From contig NZ_FBYA01000001.1 in assembly GCF_001517545.1 (NCBI RefSeq), positions 495,268 through 559,267 on the forward strand: 64,000 bases of DNA. Direction: 5' to 3'. Within the stretch, counting starts at the first letter, position 1. Every line of letters begins with the position of its first letter. The DNA is from Limnohabitans sp. Rim47. GTDB taxonomy: Bacteria; Pseudomonadota; Gammaproteobacteria; Burkholderiales; Burkholderiaceae_C. Made by a program: the position numbers and the translations under genes. Of the stretch, positions 40,084 to 48,523 are shown piece by piece. The notes under the pieces are model-generated. The model saw only the letters and a program-made list of their open reading frames with translations. It did not search any database and was not told where the DNA came from.

Positions 40084-40692
40084 ATGACCGATTTCGCCAT
40101 TCGCCCCGAAGAACTGCAAGACAACTTGGCCAGCGCCTTAGGTGACCGCGTGAGCGGTATCACCATCGCTTTGGGTGAGGTGACAGTGCAGGTGAATGCC
40201 GCCAATTACCTGGGCGTCATGCAAACCTTGCGCGACACAGCAGGCTGCCAATTCGAACAACTGATCGACCTTGCCGGCGTTGATTATTCTGCCTACCGTG
40301 AAGTTGGCACCGATGGCCCCCGCTTTGGTGTGACCGTGCACTTGCTGTCGGTCAGCTTGAACCAGCGCGTGCGTATCAAGGTGCTCTGCCCCGATGATGA
40401 CTTGCCGCTGGTGGCTTCGATCAACGAGATCTGGAACTCGGCCAACTGGTACGAGCGCGAAGCCTTTGACTTGTTCGGCATCGTGTTTGAAGGTCACAAC
40501 GACCTGCGCCGCATCCTGACGGATTACGGTTTCATTGGGCATCCGTTCCGCAAAGATTTCCCCATGTCAGGACATGTCGAAATGCGTTACGACGCTGAGC
40601 GCAAGCGCGTGATTTATGAGCCGGTCAGCATTGAGCCACGCGAAATCACACCGCGCATCATTCGCGAAGACAACTATGGAGGCCTGAACTGA
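40084..40692 (+). CDS. nuoC: NADH-quinone oxidoreductase subunit C
   Basis: The 30-kDa peripheral-arm subunit that helps form the connection to NuoD. 202 aa as a separate protein (in E. coli it is fused to NuoD). Conserved block: WYEREAFDLFGIVFEGHNDLRRILTDYGF (in parts) then HPFRKDFPMSG. Start ATG 40084 follows GGGAAAGAAG. The stop is 1 bp before the nuoD ATG. Confidence 0.97.
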   Translation: MTDFAIRPEELQDNLASALGDRVSGITIALGEVTVQVNAANYLGVMQTLRDTAGCQFEQLIDLAGVDYSAYREVGTDGPRFGVTVHLLSVSLNQRVRIKVLCPDDDLPLVASINEIWNSANWYEREAFDLFGIVFEGHNDLRRILTDYGFIGHPFRKDFPMSGHVEMRYDAERKRVIYEPVSIEPREITPRIIREDNYGGLN

Positions 40693-40693
40693 T

Positions 40694-41947
40694 ATGGCCG
40701 AAATCAAGAATTACACGCTGAACTTCGGTCCACAGCACCCGGCCGCGCACGGTGTGTTGCGCCTCGTTTTGGAGCTCGACGGCGAGGTGGTGCAACGCGC
40801 TGACCCGCACATCGGCCTGTTGCACCGTGCCACTGAAAAGCTGGCTGAGAGCAAAACCTACATCCAGTCGCTTCCCTACATGGACCGACTGGATTACGTG
40901 TCAATGATGTGCAACGAGCACGCATACTGTCTGGCCATCGAAAAGATGCTGGGCCTTGAAGTGCCGATGCGCGCACAGTACATCCGCGTGATGTTTTCGG
41001 AAATCACCCGTGTCCTGAATCACCTGATGTGGTTGGGATCGCACGGTAACGATTGCGGCAGCTCGACCATCTTGATATACACCTTCCGCGAGCGTGAAGA
41101 CCTGTTTGACATGTACGAGGCCGTCTCTGGTGCGCGCATGCACGCCGCGTATTTCCGTCCAGGTGGCGTGTACCGCGATTTGCCTGACAGCATGCCCCAA
41201 TACAAGGTCAGCAAGATCAAAAATGCCAAGGCCATCGAGCAGCTCAACAGCAACCGCAATGGCTCTTTGCTGGACTTCATTGACGACTTTACGCAGCGCT
41301 TCCCCAAGTGCGTCGACGAATACGAAACCCTGCTGACTGACAACCGCATCTGGAAACAGCGCACCGTGGGCATCGGCGTGGTGGCACCCGAGCGCGCCCT
41401 GAATCTGGGCATGACCGGCCCCATGCTGCGCGGCTCAGGCATTGCTTGGGATTTGCGCAAGAAGCAGCCTTATGACGCGTACGACAAAGTCGAGTTCGAC
41501 GTGCCTGTTGGCAAAACCGGTGACAGCTACGACCGTTACCTGGTGCGCATGCAAGAAATGCGCGAATCGAACCGCATCATCCAACAGTGCGTTGCGTGGT
41601 TGCGTGCCAACCCTGGCCCGGTCATCACCGACAACCACAAGGTGGCACCGCCTTCGCGTGAAGGAATGAAATCCAACATGGAAGACTTGATCCACCACTT
41701 CAAGCTCTTTACCGAAGGTTTCCATGTGCCCGAAGGCGAGGCCTACGCTGCTGTCGAACACCCCAAGGGCGAGTTCGGCATTTACATGGTCAGCGACGGT
41801 GCCAACAAGCCGTACCGTTTGAAAATTCGTGCCCCGGGCTTTGCCCATTTGGCCACTCTCGATGAAATGGCCCGCGGCCATATGCTGGCCGATGCGGTCG
41901 CGATCATCGGGACCATGGACATCGTTTTTGGAGAGATTGACCGATGA
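40694..41947 (+). CDS. nuoD: NADH-quinone oxidoreductase subunit D
   Basis: The 49-kDa subunit that shapes the quinone-binding cavity with NuoB. 417 aa. The family N-terminus NFGPQHPAAHGVLRLVLELDGE contains the quinone-contacting His. Also LHRATEKLAE, YIRVMFSEITRVLNHLMWLG, PGGVYRDLPD and the C-terminal DIVFGEIDR. It overlaps nuoE by 4 bp. Confidence 0.98.
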   Translation: MAEIKNYTLNFGPQHPAAHGVLRLVLELDGEVVQRADPHIGLLHRATEKLAESKTYIQSLPYMDRLDYVSMMCNEHAYCLAIEKMLGLEVPMRAQYIRVMFSEITRVLNHLMWLGSHGNDCGSSTILIYTFREREDLFDMYEAVSGARMHAAYFRPGGVYRDLPDSMPQYKVSKIKNAKAIEQLNSNRNGSLLDFIDDFTQRFPKCVDEYETLLTDNRIWKQRTVGIGVVAPERALNLGMTGPMLRGSGIAWDLRKKQPYDAYDKVEFDVPVGKTGDSYDRYLVRMQEMRESNRIIQQCVAWLRANPGPVITDNHKVAPPSREGMKSNMEDLIHHFKLFTEGFHVPEGEAYAAVEHPKGEFGIYMVSDGANKPYRLKIRAPGFAHLATLDEMARGHMLADAVAIIGTMDIVFGEIDR

Positions 41948-42432
41948 TCTCTGAGTCAACCAAAGCACGCTTTGCGCGTGAAGTCGCCAAGTTCCCTGCG
42001 GATCAAAAGCAGTCGGCCGTCATGGCTTGTCTGTCGATCGTGCAGCAAGAACTAGGCTGGGTCAGCCCCGACAGTGAGGAAGTCGTGGCCGAGGTGTTGG
42101 GCATGCCGGTGATGGCGGTGCACGAAGTCACCACCTTCTACAACATGTACAACCAAAAGCCGGTGGGCAAGTTCAAGCTGAACGTCTGCACCAACCTGCC
42201 TTGCCAGTTGCGTGGCGGTGCCCAGGCACTGGCGCATCTGGAGCACAAGCTGGGCGTGCACGCCGGTGAAACCACGGCCGATGGCTTGTTTACTTTGCAG
42301 CCGAGCGAATGCCAAGGCGCTTGCGCTGATGCTCCCGTGTTGCTGGTGAACGACCGCCACATGTGCAGCTTCATGAGTCATGAAAAGCTCGACCAGCTCG
42401 TCGACAGCCTGAAGAAAGCCGAGGCCGCTTGA
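41944..42432 (+). CDS. nuoE: NADH-quinone oxidoreductase subunit E
   Basis: The 24-kDa subunit with the [2Fe-2S] cluster N1a in the NADH-dehydrogenase module. 162 aa with ligands in VCTNLPCQLRGG and ECQGACADAPVLLVN. The helical N-terminus contains VMACLSIVQQELGWVS and VHEVTTFYNMY. Stop and nuoF start overlap (TGATG). Confidence 0.97.
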   Translation: MISESTKARFAREVAKFPADQKQSAVMACLSIVQQELGWVSPDSEEVVAEVLGMPVMAVHEVTTFYNMYNQKPVGKFKLNVCTNLPCQLRGGAQALAHLEHKLGVHAGETTADGLFTLQPSECQGACADAPVLLVNDRHMCSFMSHEKLDQLVDSLKKAEAA

Positions 42433-43832
42433 TGAAAGTCGAACAAATCCTGAGCCAATTCCAAGCCACTGGCGTGGAAACTTGCTTTCATGACCGCCAC
42501 ATTAACCCGCAAATTTATGCCGGTCTGAATGGCCGTAATTGGGGCATCAAAGATTACGAAGCACGTGGCGGCTACGCTGCCTTGCGCAAAATTTTGGGCA
42601 AAGACGGCAGTGCGCCGAACCCTGAAACTGGCATCGCCGGCATGACGCAAGACCAGGTGATCGCCACCGTCAAAGAATCCGGCCTGCGCGGTCGCGGCGG
42701 TGCGGGCTTCCCCACGGGCCTCAAGTGGAGCTTCATGCCACGCCAGTTCCCCGGTCAAAAGTATCTGGTTTGCAACTCGGACGAAGGCGAGCCGGGCACA
42801 TGCAAAGACCGCGACATCATGGAGTACAACCCCCACACAGTGATCGAGGGCATGATCATTGCCGCTTATGCCATGGGCATCAGCGTGGGTTACAACTACA
42901 TTCACGGCGAAATCTTCCACACTTACGATCGCTTTGAAGCGGCCCTAGAAGAAGCCCGTGCAGCCGGTTATCTGGGCAACAGCATTATGGGTTCGTCGTT
43001 CAACTTCCAGTTGCACGCCTCGCACGGTTTTGGCGCTTACATCTGCGGCGAAGAAACCGCCTTGCTCGAATCGCTGGAAGGCAAAAAAGGCCAGCCACGT
43101 TTCAAGCCACCATTTCCGGCCAGCTTTGGCCTTTATGGTAAACCCACCACCATCAACAACACCGAGACTTTCGCGGCAGTTCCTTGGATCATCCGCAACG
43201 GTGGTCAGGCTTACCTCGAATGCGGCAAGCCCAACAACGGCGGCACCAAAATCTTCTCGGTCAGCGGCGACGTCGAGCGCCCCGGTAACTACGAAGTGCC
43301 CATGGGCACACCCTTTGCCAAGCTGCTGGAGCTCGCTGGTGGCGTGCGCGGTGGACGCAAGCTCAAGGCCGTGATTCCTGGCGGTTCGTCATCGCCGGTC
43401 GTTCCTGCCGATTTGATGATGACACTCACCATGGACTACGACAGCATCGCCAAAGAGGGCGGTTCGATGTTGGGTTCGGGCGCGGTGATCGTCATGGACG
43501 AAACGCGTTGCATGGTCAAGGCTTTGGCCCGACTGTCTTACTTTTACTCGCACGAATCCTGTGGCCAGTGCACCCCTTGCCGTGAAGGCACCGGCTGGCT
43601 CTGGCGCATGGTGGACCGCATTGAAAACGGTCAAGGCCGTGCCAGCGACATTGACATGCTCGACAGCGTGGCTGGCAACATCATGGGCCGCACGATTTGC
43701 GCCTTGGGTGACGCAGCGGCCATGCCGGTGCGCGGCATGCTCAAGCATTTCCGTCACGAATTTGTACACCACATTGAACACAAGACCTGCATGGTCGGTG
43801 CCGATGTGCCAACGGTGAAAACCCATGGTTGA
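42432..43832 (+). CDS. nuoF: NADH-quinone oxidoreductase subunit F
   Basis: The 51-kDa subunit that binds NADH and FMN and holds cluster N3. 466 aa. The NADH/FMN glycine loop GLRGRGGAGFPTGLKW is near residue 80, SDEGEPGTCKDRDIM near 117, and cluster ligands are in SCGQCTPCREGTGW near 375 plus a later Cys (TICALGDAAAMP). Start ATG 42432 overlaps the nuoE stop. Its 3' end overlaps nuoG by 8 bp. Confidence 0.98.
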   Translation: MKVEQILSQFQATGVETCFHDRHINPQIYAGLNGRNWGIKDYEARGGYAALRKILGKDGSAPNPETGIAGMTQDQVIATVKESGLRGRGGAGFPTGLKWSFMPRQFPGQKYLVCNSDEGEPGTCKDRDIMEYNPHTVIEGMIIAAYAMGISVGYNYIHGEIFHTYDRFEAALEEARAAGYLGNSIMGSSFNFQLHASHGFGAYICGEETALLESLEGKKGQPRFKPPFPASFGLYGKPTTINNTETFAAVPWIIRNGGQAYLECGKPNNGGTKIFSVSGDVERPGNYEVPMGTPFAKLLELAGGVRGGRKLKAVIPGGSSSPVVPADLMMTLTMDYDSIAKEGGSMLGSGAVIVMDETRCMVKALARLSYFYSHESCGQCTPCREGTGWLWRMVDRIENGQGRASDIDMLDSVAGNIMGRTICALGDAAAMPVRGMLKHFRHEFVHHIEHKTCMVGADVPTVKTHG

Positions 43833-45933
43833 AATAGAACTCGACGGTCAGAAAGTGGAAGTTGTCGAAGGCAGCATGGTGATGCATGCCGCCGAAAAAG
43901 CCGGCACCTACATCCCTCATTTCTGTTACCACAAGAAACTCTCCATCGCGGCCAATTGCCGCATGTGCCTGGTGGAGGTCGAAAAGGCCCCCAAGCCCAT
44001 GCCCGCATGCGCCACACCCGTGACGCAAGGCATGATCGTGCGCACCAAGAGCGACAAAGCCATTGCGGCCCAGAAGTCGGTGATGGAGTTTTTGCTGATC
44101 AACCACCCACTCGATTGCCCGATTTGCGACCAAGGCGGTGAGTGCCAGTTGCAAGACTTGGCGGTCGGTTACGGCGGCACACAATCGCGTTACGAAGAAG
44201 AAAAACGCGTCGTGTTCCACAAGGAAGTCGGCCCGCTGATCTCGATGGAAGAGATGAGCCGCTGCATCCACTGCACACGCTGCGTGCGCTTTGGCCAAGA
44301 AGTGGCCGGTGCCATGGAGCTGGGCATGTCTCACCGCGGCGAGCACGCCGAGATCGAAACCTTTCTGGGCCAGACCATCGATTCCGAGTTGTCGGGCAAC
44401 ATGATCGACATTTGCCCGGTGGGGGCCTTGACCAGCAAGCCTTTCCGCTACAACGCCCGCACTTGGGAGTTGTCGCGCCGCAAGTCGGTGGCAGCGCACG
44501 ACTCGTCGGGTGCCAACCTGATCGTTCAGGTCAAGAACAACCAGGTCATGCGCGTCGTGCCTCTGGAGAACGAAGAAGTCAACGAGTGCTGGATCGCTGA
44601 CCGCGACCGATTCTCTTACGAAGCCCTCAATGGCGATGACCGCTTGACCCAGCCCATGCTCAAGCAAGGCGGTGAGTGGAAAACCGTTGACTGGCAAACC
44701 GCCCTCGAATACGTGGCCAACGGCCTGCGCAACATCCAACGTGACCACGGAGCGAACAGCATTGGCGCACTGGTCAGCCCCCACAGCACGGTGGAAGAGT
44801 TGTACTTGGCGGGTGCTTTGGTGCGTGGCTTGGGTTCGGACAACATCGACTACCGTCTGCGCCACGCCGAATTTGGCACCGCTGAAGGTGTGCGCACTTT
44901 GGGCACATCGATTGCTTCACTGAGCACATTGCAGCGTGTGCTGGTCGTGGGCTCCAACCTGCGCAAAGACCATCCCTTGTTTGCCCTGCGCGTGCGTCAC
45001 GCCGTGCGCCATGGCGCTCAATTGAACGTCATCACATCGCAAGCGGATTTCGCCCACGCCGACGCTTGGGCCATGCCTGTGGCGCAAGCGGTCTTGGCCG
45101 ATGCGGCTGCTTGGGCGCAAGCCTTAGCCGATGTGGCTGCAGCCATCGCTGCAGAAAAAGGCGTGACGGCCCCCGCCACTGGCCATGTCAGCGAACAAGC
45201 CCAAGCCATCGCCAAGTCCTTGTTGGGCGGTGAGCGCAAAGCCGTGTTGCTGGGCAATGCTGCAGCGCACCACGCCAACGCATCGTCCCTGTTGGCCTTG
45301 GCCAACTGGATTGCCGAGCAAACCGGTGCCAGCGTAGGTTACCTGACCGAAGCGGCCAATACCGTGGGCGCGCAGTGGGTGGGTGCGCAGCCGCAGACCG
45401 GCGGCAAAAACGCTGGCCAGATGCTGGCCGGTGGCCTCAAGGCCGCGATCTTGCTGAACACCGAACCCGAGTTCGACAGCGCTGCAGGTGCTGCCGCTGC
45501 CCAGAGCCTGGGCCAGGCCGAGATGGTCGTCACGCTCAGCCCGTTCAAAGCCAATATGGCTTTCAGCGACGTGTTGTTGCCGATCGCCCCGTTCACCGAA
45601 ACATCGGGCAGTTTGGTCAATGCCGAAGGCCGTTTGCAAAGTTTTCATGCGGTGGTCAAGCCTTTGGCTGAAACCCGTCCCGCCTGGAAAGTGTTGCGCG
45701 TCTTGGCCAATTTGCTCGACATTCCGGGCGTGGCTTTTGAGACGTCACAAGACGTGTTGGCCCGTGCCACAGCCAAGCCGCTGACTGCATCCAACGCGAC
45801 ACGCGCTGCGATCAATCTGGCTGCAGCAGCGGGTACGCCTGCGGTCGCCTCCATTTACCAACTGGATGGCATCGTTCGCCGTGCACCGTCTTTGCAGTTG
45901 ACCGCAGACGCACGCCAGGAGGTGACCCCATGA
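43825..45933 (+). CDS. nuoG: NADH-quinone oxidoreductase subunit G
   Basis: The 75-kDa subunit carrying clusters N1b, N4 and N5 in a molybdopterin-oxidoreductase fold. 702 aa, the shorter mitochondrial-like form (E. coli NuoG is about 908). The N-terminal 2Fe-2S domain has HFCYHKKLSIAANCRMCLVE (residues 31-50). The His-Cys site is near 103-113, CPICDQGGECQLQ near 95 and RCIHCTRCVRFGQEV near 145. The C-terminal half has lost the molybdenum-site chemistry, as usual. Confidence 0.97.
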   Translation: MVEIELDGQKVEVVEGSMVMHAAEKAGTYIPHFCYHKKLSIAANCRMCLVEVEKAPKPMPACATPVTQGMIVRTKSDKAIAAQKSVMEFLLINHPLDCPICDQGGECQLQDLAVGYGGTQSRYEEEKRVVFHKEVGPLISMEEMSRCIHCTRCVRFGQEVAGAMELGMSHRGEHAEIETFLGQTIDSELSGNMIDICPVGALTSKPFRYNARTWELSRRKSVAAHDSSGANLIVQVKNNQVMRVVPLENEEVNECWIADRDRFSYEALNGDDRLTQPMLKQGGEWKTVDWQTALEYVANGLRNIQRDHGANSIGALVSPHSTVEELYLAGALVRGLGSDNIDYRLRHAEFGTAEGVRTLGTSIASLSTLQRVLVVGSNLRKDHPLFALRVRHAVRHGAQLNVITSQADFAHADAWAMPVAQAVLADAAAWAQALADVAAAIAAEKGVTAPATGHVSEQAQAIAKSLLGGERKAVLLGNAAAHHANASSLLALANWIAEQTGASVGYLTEAANTVGAQWVGAQPQTGGKNAGQMLAGGLKAAILLNTEPEFDSAAGAAAAQSLGQAEMVVTLSPFKANMAFSDVLLPIAPFTETSGSLVNAEGRLQSFHAVVKPLAETRPAWKVLRVLANLLDIPGVAFETSQDVLARATAKPLTASNATRAAINLAAAAGTPAVASIYQLDGIVRRAPSLQLTADARQEVTP

Positions 45934-47012
45934 TTGATGCTCTGTACAACGGCGGCTTGAACCTGATCGCTGCCACATGGTGGGCCACTTTGGTCTGGCC
46001 TGTGTTGTGGATCTTGCTCAAGATCGTCGCCATCCTTGCGCCGCTGATGGGCGCTGTGGCTTACCTGACGCTGTGGGAGCGCAAGCTGCTGGGCTTTATG
46101 CAAGTGCGCCACGGCCCGAACCGCGTAGGCCCCATGGGGCTGTTACAACCGATTGCCGATGCGCTCAAATTGTTGACCAAGGAATTGATCAATCCGTCTG
46201 CGGCCAGCTTGGGCTTGTTCCGCTTGGGTCCAATCATGGCCATCATGCCCGCCTTGGCGGCGTGGGTGGCGATTCCTTTCGGGCCTGAAGTCGCTTTGAC
46301 CAACATCAATGCCGGCCTGATGCTGGTGATGGCCATCACCTCGATCGAGGTGTACGGCGTGATCATTGCGGGTTGGGCGTCCAACTCCAAATACGCTTTC
46401 TTGGGTGCGCTGCGTGCATCGGCCCAGATGGTGAGCTACGAAATCGCCATGGGCTTTTGCTTCTTGGTGGTCTTGATGGTGTCGGGCAGCATGAACCTGA
46501 CCGAAATCGTTTTGTCGCAAGGCAAGGGACAGATGGCTCACATGGGTCTGGGCTTCCTTTCCTGGAACTGGTTGCCCTTGTTGCCGATCTTCATCGTCTA
46601 CCTGATCTCTGGCGTGGCTGAAACTAACCGTCACCCGTTTGACGTGGTCGAAGGCGAAGCCGAAATCGTGGCCGGTCACATGGTCGAGTACTCGGGCATG
46701 GGCTTTGCCATCTTCTTCTTGGCCGAATACGCCAGCATGTGGCTCGTGTCCATTCTGGCCGTGATCATGTTCCTGGGGGGCTGGTTGCCGCCCATCGACA
46801 GTGCTTTGTTCAACATGATTCCGGGCTGGATCTGGTTGGGCCTGAAAACTTTCCTGGTCGTGTCCATGTTTATCTGGATCCGAGCAACCTTCCCGCGCTT
46901 CCGTTATGACCAGATCATGCGTCTGGGCTGGAAGATTTTCATTCCGGTCACCCTGGTGTGGCTGCTGGTGGTAGGCGCTTGGCTTTTCTCACCCTGGAAC
47001 ATCTGGAAATAA
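45930..47012 (+). CDS. nuoH: NADH-quinone oxidoreductase subunit H
   Basis: Membrane subunit ND1 linking the quinone chamber to the proton pumps. 360 aa, about eight helices. Conserved loops: ERKLLGFMQVRHGPNRVGP (about 50-68), LLQPIADALKLLTKE and the acidic ETNRHPFDVVEGEAEIVAGHMVEYSG block (in parts, about 230-255). The start overlaps the nuoG stop by 4 bp. Confidence 0.98.
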   Translation: MIDALYNGGLNLIAATWWATLVWPVLWILLKIVAILAPLMGAVAYLTLWERKLLGFMQVRHGPNRVGPMGLLQPIADALKLLTKELINPSAASLGLFRLGPIMAIMPALAAWVAIPFGPEVALTNINAGLMLVMAITSIEVYGVIIAGWASNSKYAFLGALRASAQMVSYEIAMGFCFLVVLMVSGSMNLTEIVLSQGKGQMAHMGLGFLSWNWLPLLPIFIVYLISGVAETNRHPFDVVEGEAEIVAGHMVEYSGMGFAIFFLAEYASMWLVSILAVIMFLGGWLPPIDSALFNMIPGWIWLGLKTFLVVSMFIWIRATFPRFRYDQIMRLGWKIFIPVTLVWLLVVGAWLFSPWNIWK

Positions 47013-47025
47013 GCGGTTCACGACC

Positions 47026-47535
47026 ATGACAACAATGACTGCTTCCTCCTTCTCGATCAAAGACTTCCTGAAGAGCTTCATGCTCGTGGAGTTGCTCAAG
47101 GGCATGGCCCTGACCGGACGCTACGCTTTCGCTCGCAAGGTAACGGTGCAATTTCCAGAAGAAAAAACACCACTGTCGCCGCGTTTCCGTGGCCTGCACG
47201 CTTTGCGCCGTTATGACAACGGGGAAGAGCGTTGCATTGCCTGCAAACTCTGCGAAGCTGTTTGCCCTGCGATGGCCATCACCATCGAGGCCGGTCAACG
47301 CGAAGACGGGTCCCGGCGCACCACGCGGTATGACATCGACCTGACAAAGTGCATCTTCTGTGGCTTTTGCGAAGAAAGCTGCCCGGTGGACTCGATCGTC
47401 GAGACGCACATTTTCGAATACCACGGTGAAAAACGTGGCGACCTGTACTTCACCAAGGACATGTTGCTGGCCGTGGGCGACCGTTACGAAAAAGAGATCG
47501 CAGCTGCCAAAGCAGCCGATGCTCCTTACCGTTGA
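47026..47535 (+). CDS. nuoI: NADH-quinone oxidoreductase subunit I
   Basis: The TYKY subunit with two [4Fe-4S] clusters (N6a and N6b) that pass electrons to N2. 169 aa. Cluster motifs CIACKLCEAVCPAMAI (about residue 73) and CIFCGFCEESCPVDSI (about 112) are complete, and CPVDSIVETHIFEYH follows as in other NuoI. An N-terminal amphipathic helix docks it to the membrane arm. Confidence 0.98.
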   Translation: MTTMTASSFSIKDFLKSFMLVELLKGMALTGRYAFARKVTVQFPEEKTPLSPRFRGLHALRRYDNGEERCIACKLCEAVCPAMAITIEAGQREDGSRRTTRYDIDLTKCIFCGFCEESCPVDSIVETHIFEYHGEKRGDLYFTKDMLLAVGDRYEKEIAAAKAADAPYR

Positions 47536-47572
47536 ACGCTGCCCAGTCCTGAATATTTAAAAAGACAGACCT

Positions 47573-48208
47573 ATGGACGTCAAGACCGGTTTCTTCTACC
47601 TCTTCTCGGTGGTGCTGCTGTTTGCAGCCTTCCGAGTCGTGACTGCGCGCAACCCTGTGCACGCTGTGTTGTACCTCATGCTGGCTTTCTCGCAAGCTTC
47701 TGCGGTGTGGTTCCTGCTTAACGCAGAATTTTTGGCCATCGTGCTGGTGCTGGTGTACCTGGGTGCCGTAATGGTGCTCTTCCTGTTTGTGGTGATGATG
47801 CTTGACATCAACATCGACACCATGCGCAAGGGCTTCTGGAAAAACTTTCCGCTGGCTGCGACTTTGGGGGCCATCGTGGCACTTGAAATGGCAGCGGTGT
47901 TGTTGTCTGGTTTCCGCTTGTCCCAAGCACCGGCTATGTTGGCAGGTGCGGTGCCGGTCGACAACGGCAAGGCCTTGGGGATCTTGCTGTACACCGAATA
48001 TCTGATGCCGATACAGATCGCAGCCTCCATCTTGCTGGTGGCCATGATCGCAGCGATTGCCCTGACATTGCGCGAGCGCAAGGACAGCAAGGCGATTGAC
48101 CCGTCCATCCAGGTCAAGGTGCGCGCAGCAGACCGTATGCATTTGGTCAAGATGGACGTCACAAAACCAGCGCCTGCGCCTGTGGCTCCTGTGGAGGAAA
48201 GCAAATGA
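47573..48208 (+). CDS. nuoJ: NADH-quinone oxidoreductase subunit J
   Basis: Membrane subunit ND6. 211 aa with five helices. The pi-bulge helix region ILVYLGAVMVLFLFVVMMLDI lies near residues 60-82, matching the conserved V-Y-x-G-A-x-x-V-L-F motif. A hydrophilic Ala/Pro/Val-rich tail follows the last helix. The stop overlaps nuoK by 4 bp. Confidence 0.96.
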   Translation: MDVKTGFFYLFSVVLLFAAFRVVTARNPVHAVLYLMLAFSQASAVWFLLNAEFLAIVLVLVYLGAVMVLFLFVVMMLDINIDTMRKGFWKNFPLAATLGAIVALEMAAVLLSGFRLSQAPAMLAGAVPVDNGKALGILLYTEYLMPIQIAASILLVAMIAAIALTLRERKDSKAIDPSIQVKVRAADRMHLVKMDVTKPAPAPVAPVEESK

Positions 48209-48516
48209 TGACACTGACCTTGGGACATTTCCTGTCGCTCGGCGCCATGCTGTTTGCATTGGCCGTGATCGGCATCTTTTTGAACCGCAAGAACCTGATC
48301 GTTTTGCTCATGGCCATCGAATTGATGTTGTTGGCCGTGAACATGAACTTTGTGGCGTTCTCTCACTACCTGGGTGACATGCACGGTCAAGTGTTCGTGT
48401 TTTTCATCTTGACCGTGGCGGCTGCTGAATCGGCCATCGGTCTTGCCATCCTCGTGCTGCTGTTCCGCAACAAGAACACCATCAACGTGGATGAACTTAA
48501 TTCGCTCAAGGGTTAA
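48205..48516 (+). CDS. nuoK: NADH-quinone oxidoreductase subunit K
   Basis: Membrane subunit ND4L. 103 aa with three helices and both conserved buried glutamates: in LLMAIELMLLAVNMNF (near residue 36) and VAAAESAIGLAILV (near 72), part of the proton path. The start is ATG 48205; the next codon but one ATG is possible. Confidence 0.97.
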   Translation: MMTLTLGHFLSLGAMLFALAVIGIFLNRKNLIVLLMAIELMLLAVNMNFVAFSHYLGDMHGQVFVFFILTVAAAESAIGLAILVLLFRNKNTINVDELNSLKG

Positions 48517-48523
48517 CAAGAAT